Assembly: GCA_030770545.1 (NCBI GenBank)
Contig: CM061100.1
Coordinates: 1,309,501 to 1,373,500 of the forward strand
DNA length: 64,000 nt
DNA from: Macropodus opercularis
Lineage: Eukaryota; Chordata; Actinopteri; Anabantiformes; Osphronemidae
Reading direction: 5' to 3'
Shown here in pieces: positions 1-12,000 of the stretch. Within the stretch, counting starts at the first letter, position 1. Each line of letters starts with the position of its first letter. Made by a program: the position numbers and the translations under genes. The notes below the pieces were generated by a model, which saw only the letters and a list, made by a program, of their open reading frames with translations, had not been told where the DNA came from and made no database searches.

Positions 1-1582
1 AAAAAGGATCTGACTCAGGAATATTTTCCACTCCCTTCCTTCTCTCTGAGGACATTTAATCCTCGTGAGGATTAAATATTTTCACATAAGAAGACACGCG
101 GAGTCTCAAAGCTGCCGCAGCAACGAGCGCGCCGCTTCAAATCGCTCTGCTCTTCTGTGAATTCATTCTTAATGCGTCCCACCACTGCTTCATCGTTCAC
201 ACAGTCTCACTCTTGCACGGCTCATTGCCTTGAACACATACAAACAGTGTCAAAGCACAAGAGCCTCTCCTGCTGAGTTCAGCTTGTTGCTATGACAAAC
301 ATATTCAGGAGATGTAATCATGGATGTGCAATGTGAGCTTTACTCATCGCATCGCGTTGATGGTCTTCTGTCACTAGTGGTCGTCCGTTAACTTTGGCAG
401 AACAAATGCAACCAACATACGGTTCTACAACAAGGTAGAGTTTAATAGAATTATAGCACATTTTTACATCTTTCTAAATATAATGCCCACATATCTGTTG
501 GCGTCTGCTGTGTTTTGGATTGAGTGGATCTTTGGGTGTGTTGTACCAGAGGTCTGTGGCTGGACTGCTTCATCGGTTCTGAAGAAACTTTCTCCCAGAT
601 GGAAGGAATAAAACTTTGATGGTTTTTAAACATAGTTTCTTAATTATTGGTCAACACATATTAATTAACAGTGAGTTTGTCTCAGGCCAAAAAACAATCG
701 AATGATTTTATGGTTAGTATTTAAAAATAAAGTCTTTGCCAAAAAAATGTTCAAATGTTTTGAGTGAGTCTTGGAAACGTACAGTGTACAAGATTATACA
801 ATTCTATAAAACTTGTGTTTCTGAACGTGGCACATACTGTCGACGGATTAAAAATAAAAAAAATATTTTTTATGGAAAAAGATTTGACTCTGTTGTGCTA
901 CGATCCACTGGGGAAACAAGTTTATATGGCAGAGTGGCAGGAATTACAGCTCGTTAATCATATGTGTTCCCCAAGGGAGAAACAGGCAGTGACAGCACAT
1001 GGCTTGTCTTTACATAGACAGACAAAGAAATGAGTCACAGAGGCTGCACTCGCAGAAAAGACGTGAATATATAGACGAGGAAGAGGAAGGTTGACATGGA
1101 ACGAGAGAGAGGGTGGTGTGAGGGAGGAAGAGCTCACAGATGAGGCCATCTGCTCCACGGAGCTGGTCAGGCTTGGCTGCAGCAGCACTCGTCTCCCACA
1201 ACACAGACAGCAGCTGAGGCTCGTGTTGTGGAACCGCTAAGTTTAGTTTGAGCCTTAAACCAAAAGCAGTGCACACTTTACACAGGTGTCGCAGGAGGCT
1301 GCATGCGGGGTGTGTGAATGGAAATCGATGAACCATACAAGCGTTTAGACCCAGCCGTGCTCCGTTTCCTGTCCTCTGGAATCACAGGTCCTGGAAGATC
1401 TGCAGACCCTGTTTGCGTTTCACAGCTTTCTTGGCATCATAGTGACACATTTTTTAAACCTATGGATATTTAGTGTTGTTTGGAAGTTGTGTCTTTGTGA
1501 TTGTTGATGCGTTATTCTCTCTGACCTGGTGGGCCTTCACTGCTCCAGTCCTCCATCCATCATGTGAAGTGCTTGTTGCTGG

Positions 1583-1671
1583 GATGCTGAAGGTTGGACA
1601 GGTCGCCAGTCCATCACAGAGCCACACACAACCTTTCTCACGCCTACGGGGGGAGAACCCACGCAGACAGA
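1583..1671. repeat. Remnant of a teleost interspersed repeat
   Basis: The phrases around 1599-1618 (ACAGGTCGCCAGTCCATCAC) and 1650-1667 (GGGGAGAACCCACGCAGA) match the wording of a dispersed repeat seen all over teleost genomes. The central part is deleted compared with the form I remember. Family name not assigned. Confidence 0.5.
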
Positions 1672-3971
1672 AAGGCTGCTGGACGACCTCAGGACTGTTG
1701 TTGTTTTCATCAACCAAATTGCTTTAATTAAATTGAATCCAAATAGTTTCTGGCACCAATCTTCTGTTAGCTGCTTTTCCAATCATCTATGTTTAAATAA
1801 TTAACTTTAATTAACTCTGAAAATACTGTTGCTGCTCTCTTGATTCATGATTAGTTGAACGATGTTGTTCAATCCTTTAACTCAGTCCTCATTAGTCAAG
1901 CATTCACCATTAGATTCATTATTATTATTCCTTGGCGGAGGAATATTTGACCATGCTTAACATTTATGCTAAGTGAGTACATGATAGTGTCAGTTATATG
2001 GATGCTAATTATCTCATTTACATGACGTGTCTGTGTGAGTAAAGCGGTTCGAGGTCATTGTTGGCTGGTTGGTTCGATCGCTGCTCTGCTTTCAGTTTCA
2101 GGTCAATTCCACTCGCTGACTCCAAGCACAGTTCAAGTGTCGGTTCGGAGATAACATCGACCAGCGCGTGTGTGTGTTGACACTCATCAGTTCTCACACA
2201 GGAAATCATTAAATCAGTGCAGTGTGCTTACCAAGCGCCTGAATGTACGCGCCAGAGGTATCTGAGGTCAGAAATATGGTGTTTCCACCGCTCCAGCTTC
2301 CAGGGTCACGCTTCTAAAACTCCGATTTAGAACAAACTGAAACTTTGTTTTTATGCTTTTGTTTCTGATGATAATATTAACTCAGTGCTTTACGACTTTA
2401 TAGTAGATATAATATAGAACATTATATTTAACCCAACGTTTCGGTGCATCACACACAGGAAAGGTCAGCAGAGTCCAAAATCCAATGAGCTGCTACAGTT
2501 TGTGTAGCACCTTCCATTTACATCCTACTTTTGTTCCCCTTCAACCGTTTGACTGTCAAAGGCTGAACCATCCAGAGAATAGAATAAAGTTTCCCAATTT
2601 CTTCTCTACAAAAACGATAAAAAGGTGGTGACAGGAAATGACCTTATTCAGGGAAGGAAATTAAGTTTTATTCTTCATGTTTCTGTATCTTGCATGAATT
2701 GTATCTGGACTTCATTATGAAGAGGATTATACCTGACTTTAGTTTCTTTACTTGTGTTTGTCATGCAAAAGAGGATTATTAAACGCAGGTGGTTGGAGCT
2801 TTTGTAAATATCAGAGTGTGACGCTGCGACTAATTCCTGGAAGCAAGACAGACAAATGCGTACGAAACGGCTTCATTGTTTTTCAGCCAGCGCTGAAGTG
2901 AGGTATTAGTCCTGACACGTTCGCTTTCACCACTGACTTTGTTTAGAACCAGTCTCCTCGTCTGAATGCTTGGATTGCTTGCCCTAGTGGACACTGGTGC
3001 CTTGGTGCCATCGTGAATAATAGAAATGACAAAATGTTTGTTAGTGGGGTGAAATAATCTTGGTTTTGCGTTTGAATGATGAAGTGAGTCTTGGAGGCTG
3101 TTGAACATCCAGACAGCTGAGTTGTGCTGTGTCTCCATGGGGAACAGACATGGTAGACGGGGAATGTGTTCCAGATACAGTTGCTGCCAGTCCTGGGTCT
3201 GATGAAGCTCTTTAAAAGGCCACCAGCTCCTAGAATGCAAATTAAGGAGAAAGTAACAAAGAAACCAAGAAGATGAGCTCTTCCCCCGTATTCTAGCGCA
3301 GACTCATAAATATATACTGTAACACAATATCACAGAGGAGCCCATTGTCCTTGTTGTCACGCCGTAGAATCTTTCCTGACATGGCTCTACAACCTCATAT
3401 ATGCTTGTGCTGACAGCCTGCAGTCAATGAGGACTATTGAATTCTGCCTCCATTTCACTCGTGCTCTCTTTCTCCTTCAACCAGCACAACCTCACCTCCA
3501 AGCCTTCGCTTCTGCGCCGTTAGTTACCAGGTAATTTGTGACACAACACCCGCTAGATGTTGTCAGTAGGACGCAGTGACGAGCTGTTGCCAGGCCTCCT
3601 CGGGGAGAAGGGGTTGGGTGCATGTTGGCAGTCTGCAGTGCACCTATAAACCAAGCCCAGATGGGAAACCTGCTGAAAACTCAGTGAGAGTTTAATGAAA
3701 TTTCTGCCATCTAATATTCACGGCTTCAATCATCCGTCTGATAACAAGCCACATCAACAATGACGAAATGGAGTGTGTCTCTCATTCGCTTCTGCCACAC
3801 TCCATTTCCTGCACAGAGCCCTCACACATACTTTAATGTACTTTTCCAGCTTTTTACTTTTGGAAGTTGAAGCCTGCAGGGCTGATTTTGAATTTAGGCT
3901 AAATAAGGTTGTCTGTGTTAAAAATAGTCAATTAATGTACTGGTCATAGTAAATCTTTTCTGAGGTATGTG

Positions 3972-4001
3972 TATATATATACACACACACACACACACAC
4001 A
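3972..4001. repeat. (TA)n-(CA)n microsatellite
   Basis: A short TA run passes directly into about ten AC repeats. Confidence 0.95.
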
Positions 4002-4030
4002 GTTCTAATAATTGTCATGTCATGGTGTGT

Positions 4031-4062
4031 CTGGCCCTGTGACAGACCGGCAGCCTGTCCTG
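4031..4062. repeat. Second fragment of the same class of fish repeat
   Basis: The block GGCCCTGTGACAGACCGGCA followed by GCCTGTCC resembles the 5' part of the consensus whose 3' part is represented at 1583-1671. It is short and degraded. The assignment rests on memory of teleost sequence, not on a repeat library search. Confidence 0.45.
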
Positions 4063-7000
4063 GTTGGACCCTTCTTACCACAACACTTGCTGCAGCAGCT
4101 TCGGTGATGGTCTTCTCAGCCACGTCTTCCTTTATCCCCTCTTGTGTTAAGATCTTTGAGGGTTTGCACCATTGTCTCTTAATCAGAGCCTTTTGCAGAG
4201 CACCAGACATCCAACCATGCGGAAAAACACGACTGACCGACATTCAAGAAAACTGGGCTGTATAACAACACAGCGTAGGAGCAGGATGCGTACTGCACAG
4301 CATTGCAAACCTACTGAAATATACATGCACACAAGAGCCTCCCCGATCTTCTGCAACTACGACTAAGTGCAAATATGTATTTTTCCTGTCTGTCAGTTTG
4401 ACACAAATAAAATCAGCCTTGAGTGAGAGAACGAAATCCAGTTGGAACAAGCCTCTCAGGGTGAATTCGAGTGGTGTTACAGTCTGTTCCTCTCTCTCGG
4501 TTTCAAGTACGAAGCAGTGCCAGAATGCTCTTTAACGCTTCCATTAATATTTATTTATATTTATAAAACTCAACTCATGTTACTGAATTAGGAATAGTTA
4601 GAACCAGTTTGACCATTTTCTAGTTTTATATTTTTGTTCCTTTTGGTAGTTTTTGCCGTTTTGTGTCACGTTGTGTCTCTTGATGGGTTTTTGTTGTCCC
4701 TTGGGATCATTTGTGGCCATTTGCTTCCTTTGTTACTTGAGATACTGTAGCTTTCAAACAGGAACCATTAACTTATGCTTAATAATCATTCATAACGGAG
4801 ACGCTCCGGGTGCGTTTAGTAATCCGTCCTTAGACTCGCTCATTAGAGCCACTCTTGGTTAGAGATAATAATAAACCTCCTGTCTGGAGAATTCGACCCT
4901 CGTGCTGCCAGTCTAGACAGCAGAGCAGCAAGTCTCGCTGTTGTGGCGGTCACTGCAGATTGGGCTATTTGGAGCCTGTAAGAATCAATAACGCTGTCTA
5001 GGTGCCCCAATGATGTCCTGAAATAGGCCCAGATGTCCTGATTATCCAGAGCTTCGGTGCTTGTTCCTGTTTTCGAAAGCTATGTCAAGAACCAGCAAGT
5101 GGTCCCTTTCATCCCCTCTTTGTGATCGAGAGGTCACCCATGTGTCTCTGCACCGCAGGGAGTCCCCAAACAACGTATACTGCAGGCCTTTGAAACGGGA
5201 CACATCAAGGCGTTCTCGAACCAGAAGGCATATCTTCAGAGTACCTGCCGCCTCTTGATGCTGCACTGACCTTTCACGCAGCTGTGCAGGCCTGTAACAA
5301 CTGGATAAGACGAGGTGTCCTGTTCTGTTTTGTTTCTGAGAGTTTGCATTTTCTGTGAGCGTCCTGTTGAAACCAAAACCATCTATAGGTGATACAAACA
5401 TCATCAACCTTTCCACCGGATCCTGAACACAAGGGTGTAACTGAAATAAGGCCTCACTGTAAAAAAAAAAGGACAGTGGAGATGCAGCACAGACCTAAAT
5501 AACCAACGCAGCCAGACATGAAAAAAGCACAATCAAACCATTTTCATTACCTTAGTTTAGAAGTCACCGGTTTTCTGTCAGCTACAACAGTCTGCCTTCA
5601 AACCTCTGCTCCTCAAGCGGCTCAGCGTTTATGACCGTTGTCACGGCAACAGGCCCTAATTGTGCAGCTACTTTCATTGCCGTGAGCTAAACTACTCTAC
5701 TTCTCCAAAAGAATTGAAGAATCAGAATAACCTGATAACCAGGATGAGAAATTCCATCATTACCCTTTTTATCTGGTTTGTCTGTGCTGTTCTGACTGAT
5801 GCTGCTTAGTCTGAAGGGTTTAATCTGCTCTGTGGCTTTTTTTTGTCCCACTTGTATTATACGCATTTTCACTTGCTTATTCTTATTACTCCTCTGATGT
5901 GTTTTTCTACATTTAACCCTCGTCGCTTTATTTCTGCTTTCCCAGGAGCCTGGTACCAAAACAAGTCATGGCTGATTTAACTGATTATTTCCTCCCCTCT
6001 GGTTGAAGGTGCTGAACACTGAAATAAGCCGTTCTGGTTTTGTGGAGTCCAGTAAAATCTGCGAACTCATCGCTCTTGGTAGGATTTCAGCTGAGGTATA
6101 AATGTTTGAAGTCAATCTCAGTGCTGAAGGTGTACACTGTGGTGAACACACTTTCCTTTTGCCCATGTTGTCATCCATGTTTTCCTTTTTTAATCTTATT
6201 TGTGGTTGAAGGTCTTTTCACACAGTTGAATGCCTCGTCAATCCACAGCTGTCACGACAGCCTCTTCCCTTCAAACCTCAAAAATGGCACAAATCTGTCA
6301 GCCCTCAGCAACATGTCTATTGTTTCCTAATAAGACGTTAATCTGGAAATCACGGGGAAACTGGTTAAAACCGCAATCTGTGCTTTAAAGGACAACATCT
6401 GGGCTTTAATTATTCATCTGACGACTGGACTATATTACTCAGGTAGCAGCACAGCAGCAGAAGCTGTCAGCGTGTTTTTGTGAAACATGACAAGAAATTA
6501 ATTAAACGATATGTTGAGCAGTTTTTAAGCCCAGTCAGACTGCAAGCTTTACAAAGAGCCTATTGATTTCTTAATTTAGAACGTACTGGTGTGTGATCTG
6601 ATGTGTAGGTTCAAACCAGAGACCACATCATAACTGCTCATCCCCGTGTCTACCCCAGTCTCTGTATTCATGCGTGTCACTCATTAGACCTTATTGTTCG
6701 CAAGGTTCAAAGTCAAACAATGACCCTCTTGCTATAAATAAGGTAATTAGGCTGAGCGCAACAACAAAGCCAAAAAGCACAGTGAATGCAAATGGAGACA
6801 CGGGAGACCAATTAAGGGATAAAGGATTGTCAACCACCAGTGGCTCCAACACTTCCTGGAAAATTCTGTAAACACTATAAAGCTTATGAAACCACAAACA
6901 TGCTGCGTGTGCAACATCCTGATGTGTTTGGTCTGGTGCGGTGGTCTCCATGGTCCAATCATTTCCAACCGAAATCTGAATCTCTCGTTTCTAACCAGGA

Positions 7001-8618
7001 CCTGCCTGATAAAATGAAATTATTATCATTAGAGCTACAAACACCCTGCGTAGTTTAACCTCCACCTTCAAATTCTCCCCTGTCCCCGGAACGTGCAGAG
7101 GTCCACAACACAGAACTTTCTTCTGTATTCACTTTTTCTTTGTTCCCGCGGCGACACAGCGAACCAGTAAGCGGAGATGATGTTCTTAGCTCCTGATATT
7201 ATGTTCTAAGGTAATGTGCTCACTTTAGAGCCGTCACGTCTAATGGGAAATTGAATCTACCTTTAAATATTTAATGTGCAATCATCTGTTTGACTTTAAT
7301 CTTCTGCGTGTAAGTACAACAGGTTGTGTCTTGTGCTCCAGCTGGGATGTTCCTAAAATAGTTCTGTCTGGCTCTTTATTATTTATTGCTACAAAGAGGC
7401 AGCTACACCCTGCCACTCGTCCCCTTTTAAGCTGAGCTGATCAATATCTTACCAAACCAGCAGTGGATTGGGTTTAATCATTCGGTGCCTATGTGTGAAA
7501 ACCGACCGACCTCGCCATGAAAAGATGACATTTTGGAACGGCTTGCGTTGTAGAAAACTACTAGGACGAATTCCCACTAAGTCATGTCGGACATGCTGAA
7601 TAATTAATGCATGTAGCAGGATTTGGAGACGGAGTTTATGCTACTGGATGAGACGTCGAGGACCCCACAGGCTGTAAGGTGGATGGAAGGTTAGGCTTGG
7701 CTTCTGATGCAGGTTGTCACAAATCATTTGACAACGAACCTGCAGATCTTCAACTATGCAAGACTTCTGAACATTAACGAATGTTTTTGTTTCCGGCATC
7801 ATAATTGGTGTGATCGCATGAAATTTCAATGACGGAAGCAGCGTTTTTGGAGTCTTCAGACGTGTGTGTCAACAGCTGCTGCTGAGTAGCTGCTTAAACA
7901 GTTGCAGGCTGTGAAAGCTGGAGTTTATTGATGCTGGCGGTTTGACACCTTGAGCGTAATGCAGGTAAATCCACATATTGAGAAAAAGGCCATTTATTTT
8001 CTGTCTGAAGGTGGAAAAACTGCAAGACAAGAAAGTGCTTGTGTTGACAGCACAGAGAGGATATTTCCCCCTGACACATTTCTTTGGTGATGAAAACAAG
8101 AACATCAGTCCACTTTTGGCTGGAGGAGTGTGTTGATGACACTCAAATGGAGATTAATGCAGGACTGCACCGTGCCTGCACGTTCTCGGCTGCTGGTGGT
8201 TGTGGAGGTGCACTGTAAAGTGTGTGCAGAGCACGGGCAGTGTTTGGGGCTGTGTGTGCGTAAATGCTGCTCTGTGCTGTTTTTGAACTAAGCTGCTAGA
8301 GAAGGCGTTTTAGCATGCACGGCCCAGCGCTTTGCCTGTCTGTGCATTTCTGCGACCCCCCTCTCTCCCTTTGCACAGCTCCTGTCATGCTTAACTGCCC
8401 TGTCTCTCCACTGTGTTGTCGTTTTGTATGCGTGTGTGTAAAAAGTGAAGGGAAGCTCGACTGGGCTTTGGCTGTGCTGGCTAGATAACCTCAGTGCTGA
8501 TATGAGCAGCAGGACAGTGACAGAACCACCCAGAGCTGAACTCCCAGGGCATTTTTAAAGATTTTTCTCGCGCCTGTCTAAGCTGTTAAGATTCACGCTT
8601 GCTTTCCACTCTTTTCAG

Positions 8619-9032
8619 ATAAAGAAGTCCCCACAGCCACCCACTCCACCCCGTCTGTAGTGACGGCCTCAAATGAAAGCAGCTTCAACGGCAAAAGCTC
8701 CAGGTCTGCAGCCGGAGGTTTGCTTGGCTCAGTTCTGGCTCAAAAAGGACGGCTCGCCTCCCAGAAAGGGGAGATCGTCCCCTCTGCCCTGCCCCACAAC
8801 CTGCTGCCTCTTCTGGGCAGAGGACTTAGCATCAGCTCCCTCCCTGGAAGTCATTCCCTGGAGCATCAGGGTGGGGGATTACTGAGCCGGGTAAGACCCG
8901 CAGCGTCAGGCCAAGGCAGCCATCCAAGCGAGCCTCCTGCTCCAGACACACAAACACACAGTCCAGAGCAAGAGGCTGAGATCAACACTCAAGCCACGAT
9001 GCTGGACCTGGACGCCGAGACGCCTTCATCAG
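8619..9032 (+). CDS. sez6l: sez6l exon 2: Ser/Pro-rich extracellular stretch
   Basis: The exon enters in phase 2 after a CTTTTCAG acceptor and leaves in phase 1 at AG|GTACGA. It encodes 137 whole codons rich in Ser, Pro, Gly and Gln with no cysteine, as expected for the disordered, mucin-like N-terminal part of SEZ6 proteins. The reading frame runs open back to the acceptor. The GTG at 8660 inside the exon is not a start. The stretch looks shorter than the human counterpart as I recall it and lacks a Thr run. Confidence 0.8.
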
Positions 9033-12000
9033 GTACGAGTCGAAATCCTTCATCTTAAAATATGTCACATAGTGACATATACAATATGAAACGATATGAC
9101 ACACTTTTGTCAAAAAGTAAAACAATATGTGTCTGACATTTGCTGCCCCAGGCCTGAGGTGTTTCATTGTTATAGCACCAGTTTTACTTGAGTATCTGAA
9201 CTTTCTGTGCTTGTGATCTCACTTAAATAGACAATGGAGAATGTGATTATTTATTTCGAGTCGCCGTTAACAGCCTTGGGTCCTGCTGCGCATGGTGTCT
9301 GCTCTGGAGCGGTTTTATCCCTGTAATTTCCGTCATTAATTATACACAGCAGGGATTTCCAGTGAGCTCCCAGTCAGCCACACGTGAAGGGATTTCAAGG
9401 CAGAGTACAGAGAAAAATAAAATAAGGCCGACACGAAATAAACTCCAGTGGTTTTTCCTCAGCTGTGTCGACCTGCGTGGTGAATTTCTCCGACCCAGAG
9501 GGCTACATAGACTCCTCTGAAGACCCCCCTCTGCCTGACAGCACCGTCTTACAGTGCACCTACACAGTGACCGTGTACACCGGCTACGGAGTTGAGCTGC
9601 AGGTACGCACACAAACAACGCACATAACTCTAGGACAACACACGCTCGCTCTCAGTCGCTGGGGTTCAGGTTCGTCTAGATTGTGTAGAGGGATGCTGCT
9701 GTGTTCGCATGAAGCCTCAGACCTGATCCCAGGATGAACTCTGCCTCCCAGTGGTAGCCGTTGGTGCTGCTCATTTCTGACTCGGTTTTCAGGATGATAA
9801 TTGTATGTGTAGGTGAGGTGATGATTTGCTTCTTTACGCTCTTCTGAAATGACGTGCAAGCTGTGAACCTTTCTAGTTTGTGTAATGCATGATGAAAGCT
9901 CTGTAATATCTGCCCGTGTGTTCAGGTGAAGAGTGTGAACCTGTCAGAGGGTGAGCAGCTGTCAATCAGGGGTGTGGATCAGCAGGGGTCACTGCTGGTC
10001 TTGGCCAATCAGTCTCTGCTGGTCGAAGGTCAGGTGATCCGCAGTCCCACCAACACGCTCTCCGTTTACTACCGCTCGGCAGCCGAGGGAAGCATGGGCA
10101 TCTTCCAGCTGCACTATCAGAGTGAGTGCACACACGCGGAACACATCACTGTACACAAATATCACTTAACCACGAACAAGCGTGTGAGTGTATATAGATT
10201 CAATAACTGAGATTCTAATTAGGGCCTAAGGCTGTTTGTCGTCTGTATACATGCTAATTGCATAATCAACCTTCTCATCTAATCACTTAGCACGGTGATT
10301 GAATCTGTCATGTGAATTAGCTTATTAGAGCTCTGATTAATTAGCTCTCATCTCATTGGGAGCCTGAGAGTACGGGAGTTTCTATAGGGAGTGTGTGTGA
10401 TAATGGGTATGACAAGGACTGGAAAGAAGGAAGCAGCAGAGAGTTAAGACCCACCTGTGCCATTACTCACAGCCAGCATCACCAACCGGTAGGAGAAGAG
10501 AATACACAGATTAAAGCATTAAAACAGAGACCGATAAACATCACAACACTGATGTAGATATGACCAAAGTTCAGTTGAAATGAACTAGACTGATTCATTA
10601 GAAACATAATTATTATCCTTTCATGCTTGTCTATATTAAGATTATTATTTTTATTTGCATATAAGAGGAAATACTTTGCTGCAAAATATTTAATTAGTCA
10701 TGCTATGAAGAAACTTTATATCCATGTGAGAACAGCCAGTATTTTTCTTCGTGAAAACCTTTTAATTGATGTCCTAGTTGTGTGTGATGGCTTGGTGGGT
10801 CTTCCTCAGTCTCCTCCCTGTGTCACCAGTCTTCAGGCTGAGCTGTCCGCTGCCTAAACGGCCTCACTTTGGGGAGGTGTCTGTGCTCGACCTGCTCCCT
10901 GGAGGCACCGCCCGCTTTCACTGCCACATGGGTTACCACCTGCAGGGGGAGCCGCTGCTCACCTGCCTCAACGCCTCCCTGCCGGCGTGGAGCGGCAGGG
11001 AGCCCAGCTGCAGGGGTGAGTGCGTGCCGAGCTGCAGCTACGATGGCCGCCGTGATGCAAACCCATGTTAACTTCAGTGGCCTCTCCTTCGCAGCTCTCT
11101 GTGGGGGAACAATAAAGAACGCCACAGTAGGGAGGGTGCTCTCCCCTTCCCCACATCACGGACCCAACGCCACCCAGGACCGCTCCTGCTCCTGGTCTCT
11201 GGAGGCACCCAAAGACCAGAGGTTGCACCTCCACCTGGAGCGACTGGCCTTGGGACCCACTGACAGGTGGCTTTGGGTCTTTGTACTTCATCTGTCTATG
11301 TGTAAACTGTGTCCGCGCTGACTGAAGTTTCCACCTCCACCTTCGCCCGCGTGCTGCTTCCATCCCTGCAGGCTGGTGCTGTGGAGCGGCCTGGACGCCG
11401 GCTCCGTGGTGCTGTTCGACTCCGGGCGGGGTGGCCAGATTCCATTTGAGGGAGTGATCAGTGAGGGCCCAGCTGTGAGGATCCAGTTCATTACTGATCA
11501 GCCCAACCACAACATGGGATTCAACATCCGCTTTGAAGGTACGTGACATCTGTAAACCTGCAGCACACAAACATGAGGCATTTCACTGCACAGCACCGTC
11601 GCCTAACCACAGGCTGTTGCACTGTAATTACGCTATAATTATGTAACTAAACACGACATGAGGAGATTTATTGCACTGCCAAGTGGATTTCAGCTGATTT
11701 GCCAGGAAGTGGACTGGTCATCCAACATATTCTGAGCTGAAGCTTCAGCGTTTCTGGCAACGTCGTGTGCAAAGAGGCCTTCGAATGCGTTGCCAAAGGG
11801 AAAAATGCTAAATGAAAAATCTTCTCCCATTCATTGGTGCCAACCGCAACAATTGTCTTGGCATCTGTTTATGTCAGAGATGTCGTAAGGAAGATCACAA
11901 AAACGCCACACACAGCAGCTTTAACGAGGCGGATTTCACTTTTGGTTGTCAGTGATCTGTGTCGTTACTTTTTCGTTTACTAGCTTTTGAGCGCGGCCAC

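Larger units (their letters stand above)
1..8618 (+). other. Probable sez6l intron 1 / upstream flank, no exon recognised
   Basis: No convincing exon was seen in this 8.6-kb stretch. The first coding exon found to its right begins at a good acceptor (polypyrimidine tract then AG at 8617-8618) and has no initiator of its own. The exon with the start codon and signal peptide must therefore lie to the left, and SEZ6-family genes are known for a long first intron. The stretch holds worn interspersed-repeat pieces, one CA microsatellite and two unexplained open stretches on the minus strand (2830-3240 and 5042-5416). An undetected short first exon inside the stretch cannot be excluded. Confidence 0.55.

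Noticed and set aside
8660..9058. GTG at 8660 as a sez6l start and continuation past 9032
   Set aside because: The frame is open upstream to a good acceptor, and a strong GTACGA donor at 9033 joins in frame to CUB1. The exon is internal.
10968..11570. 200-codon minus-strand frame across sez6l exons 5-7
   Set aside because: It runs through sez6l exons and introns on the opposite strand and carries no recognisable motif.
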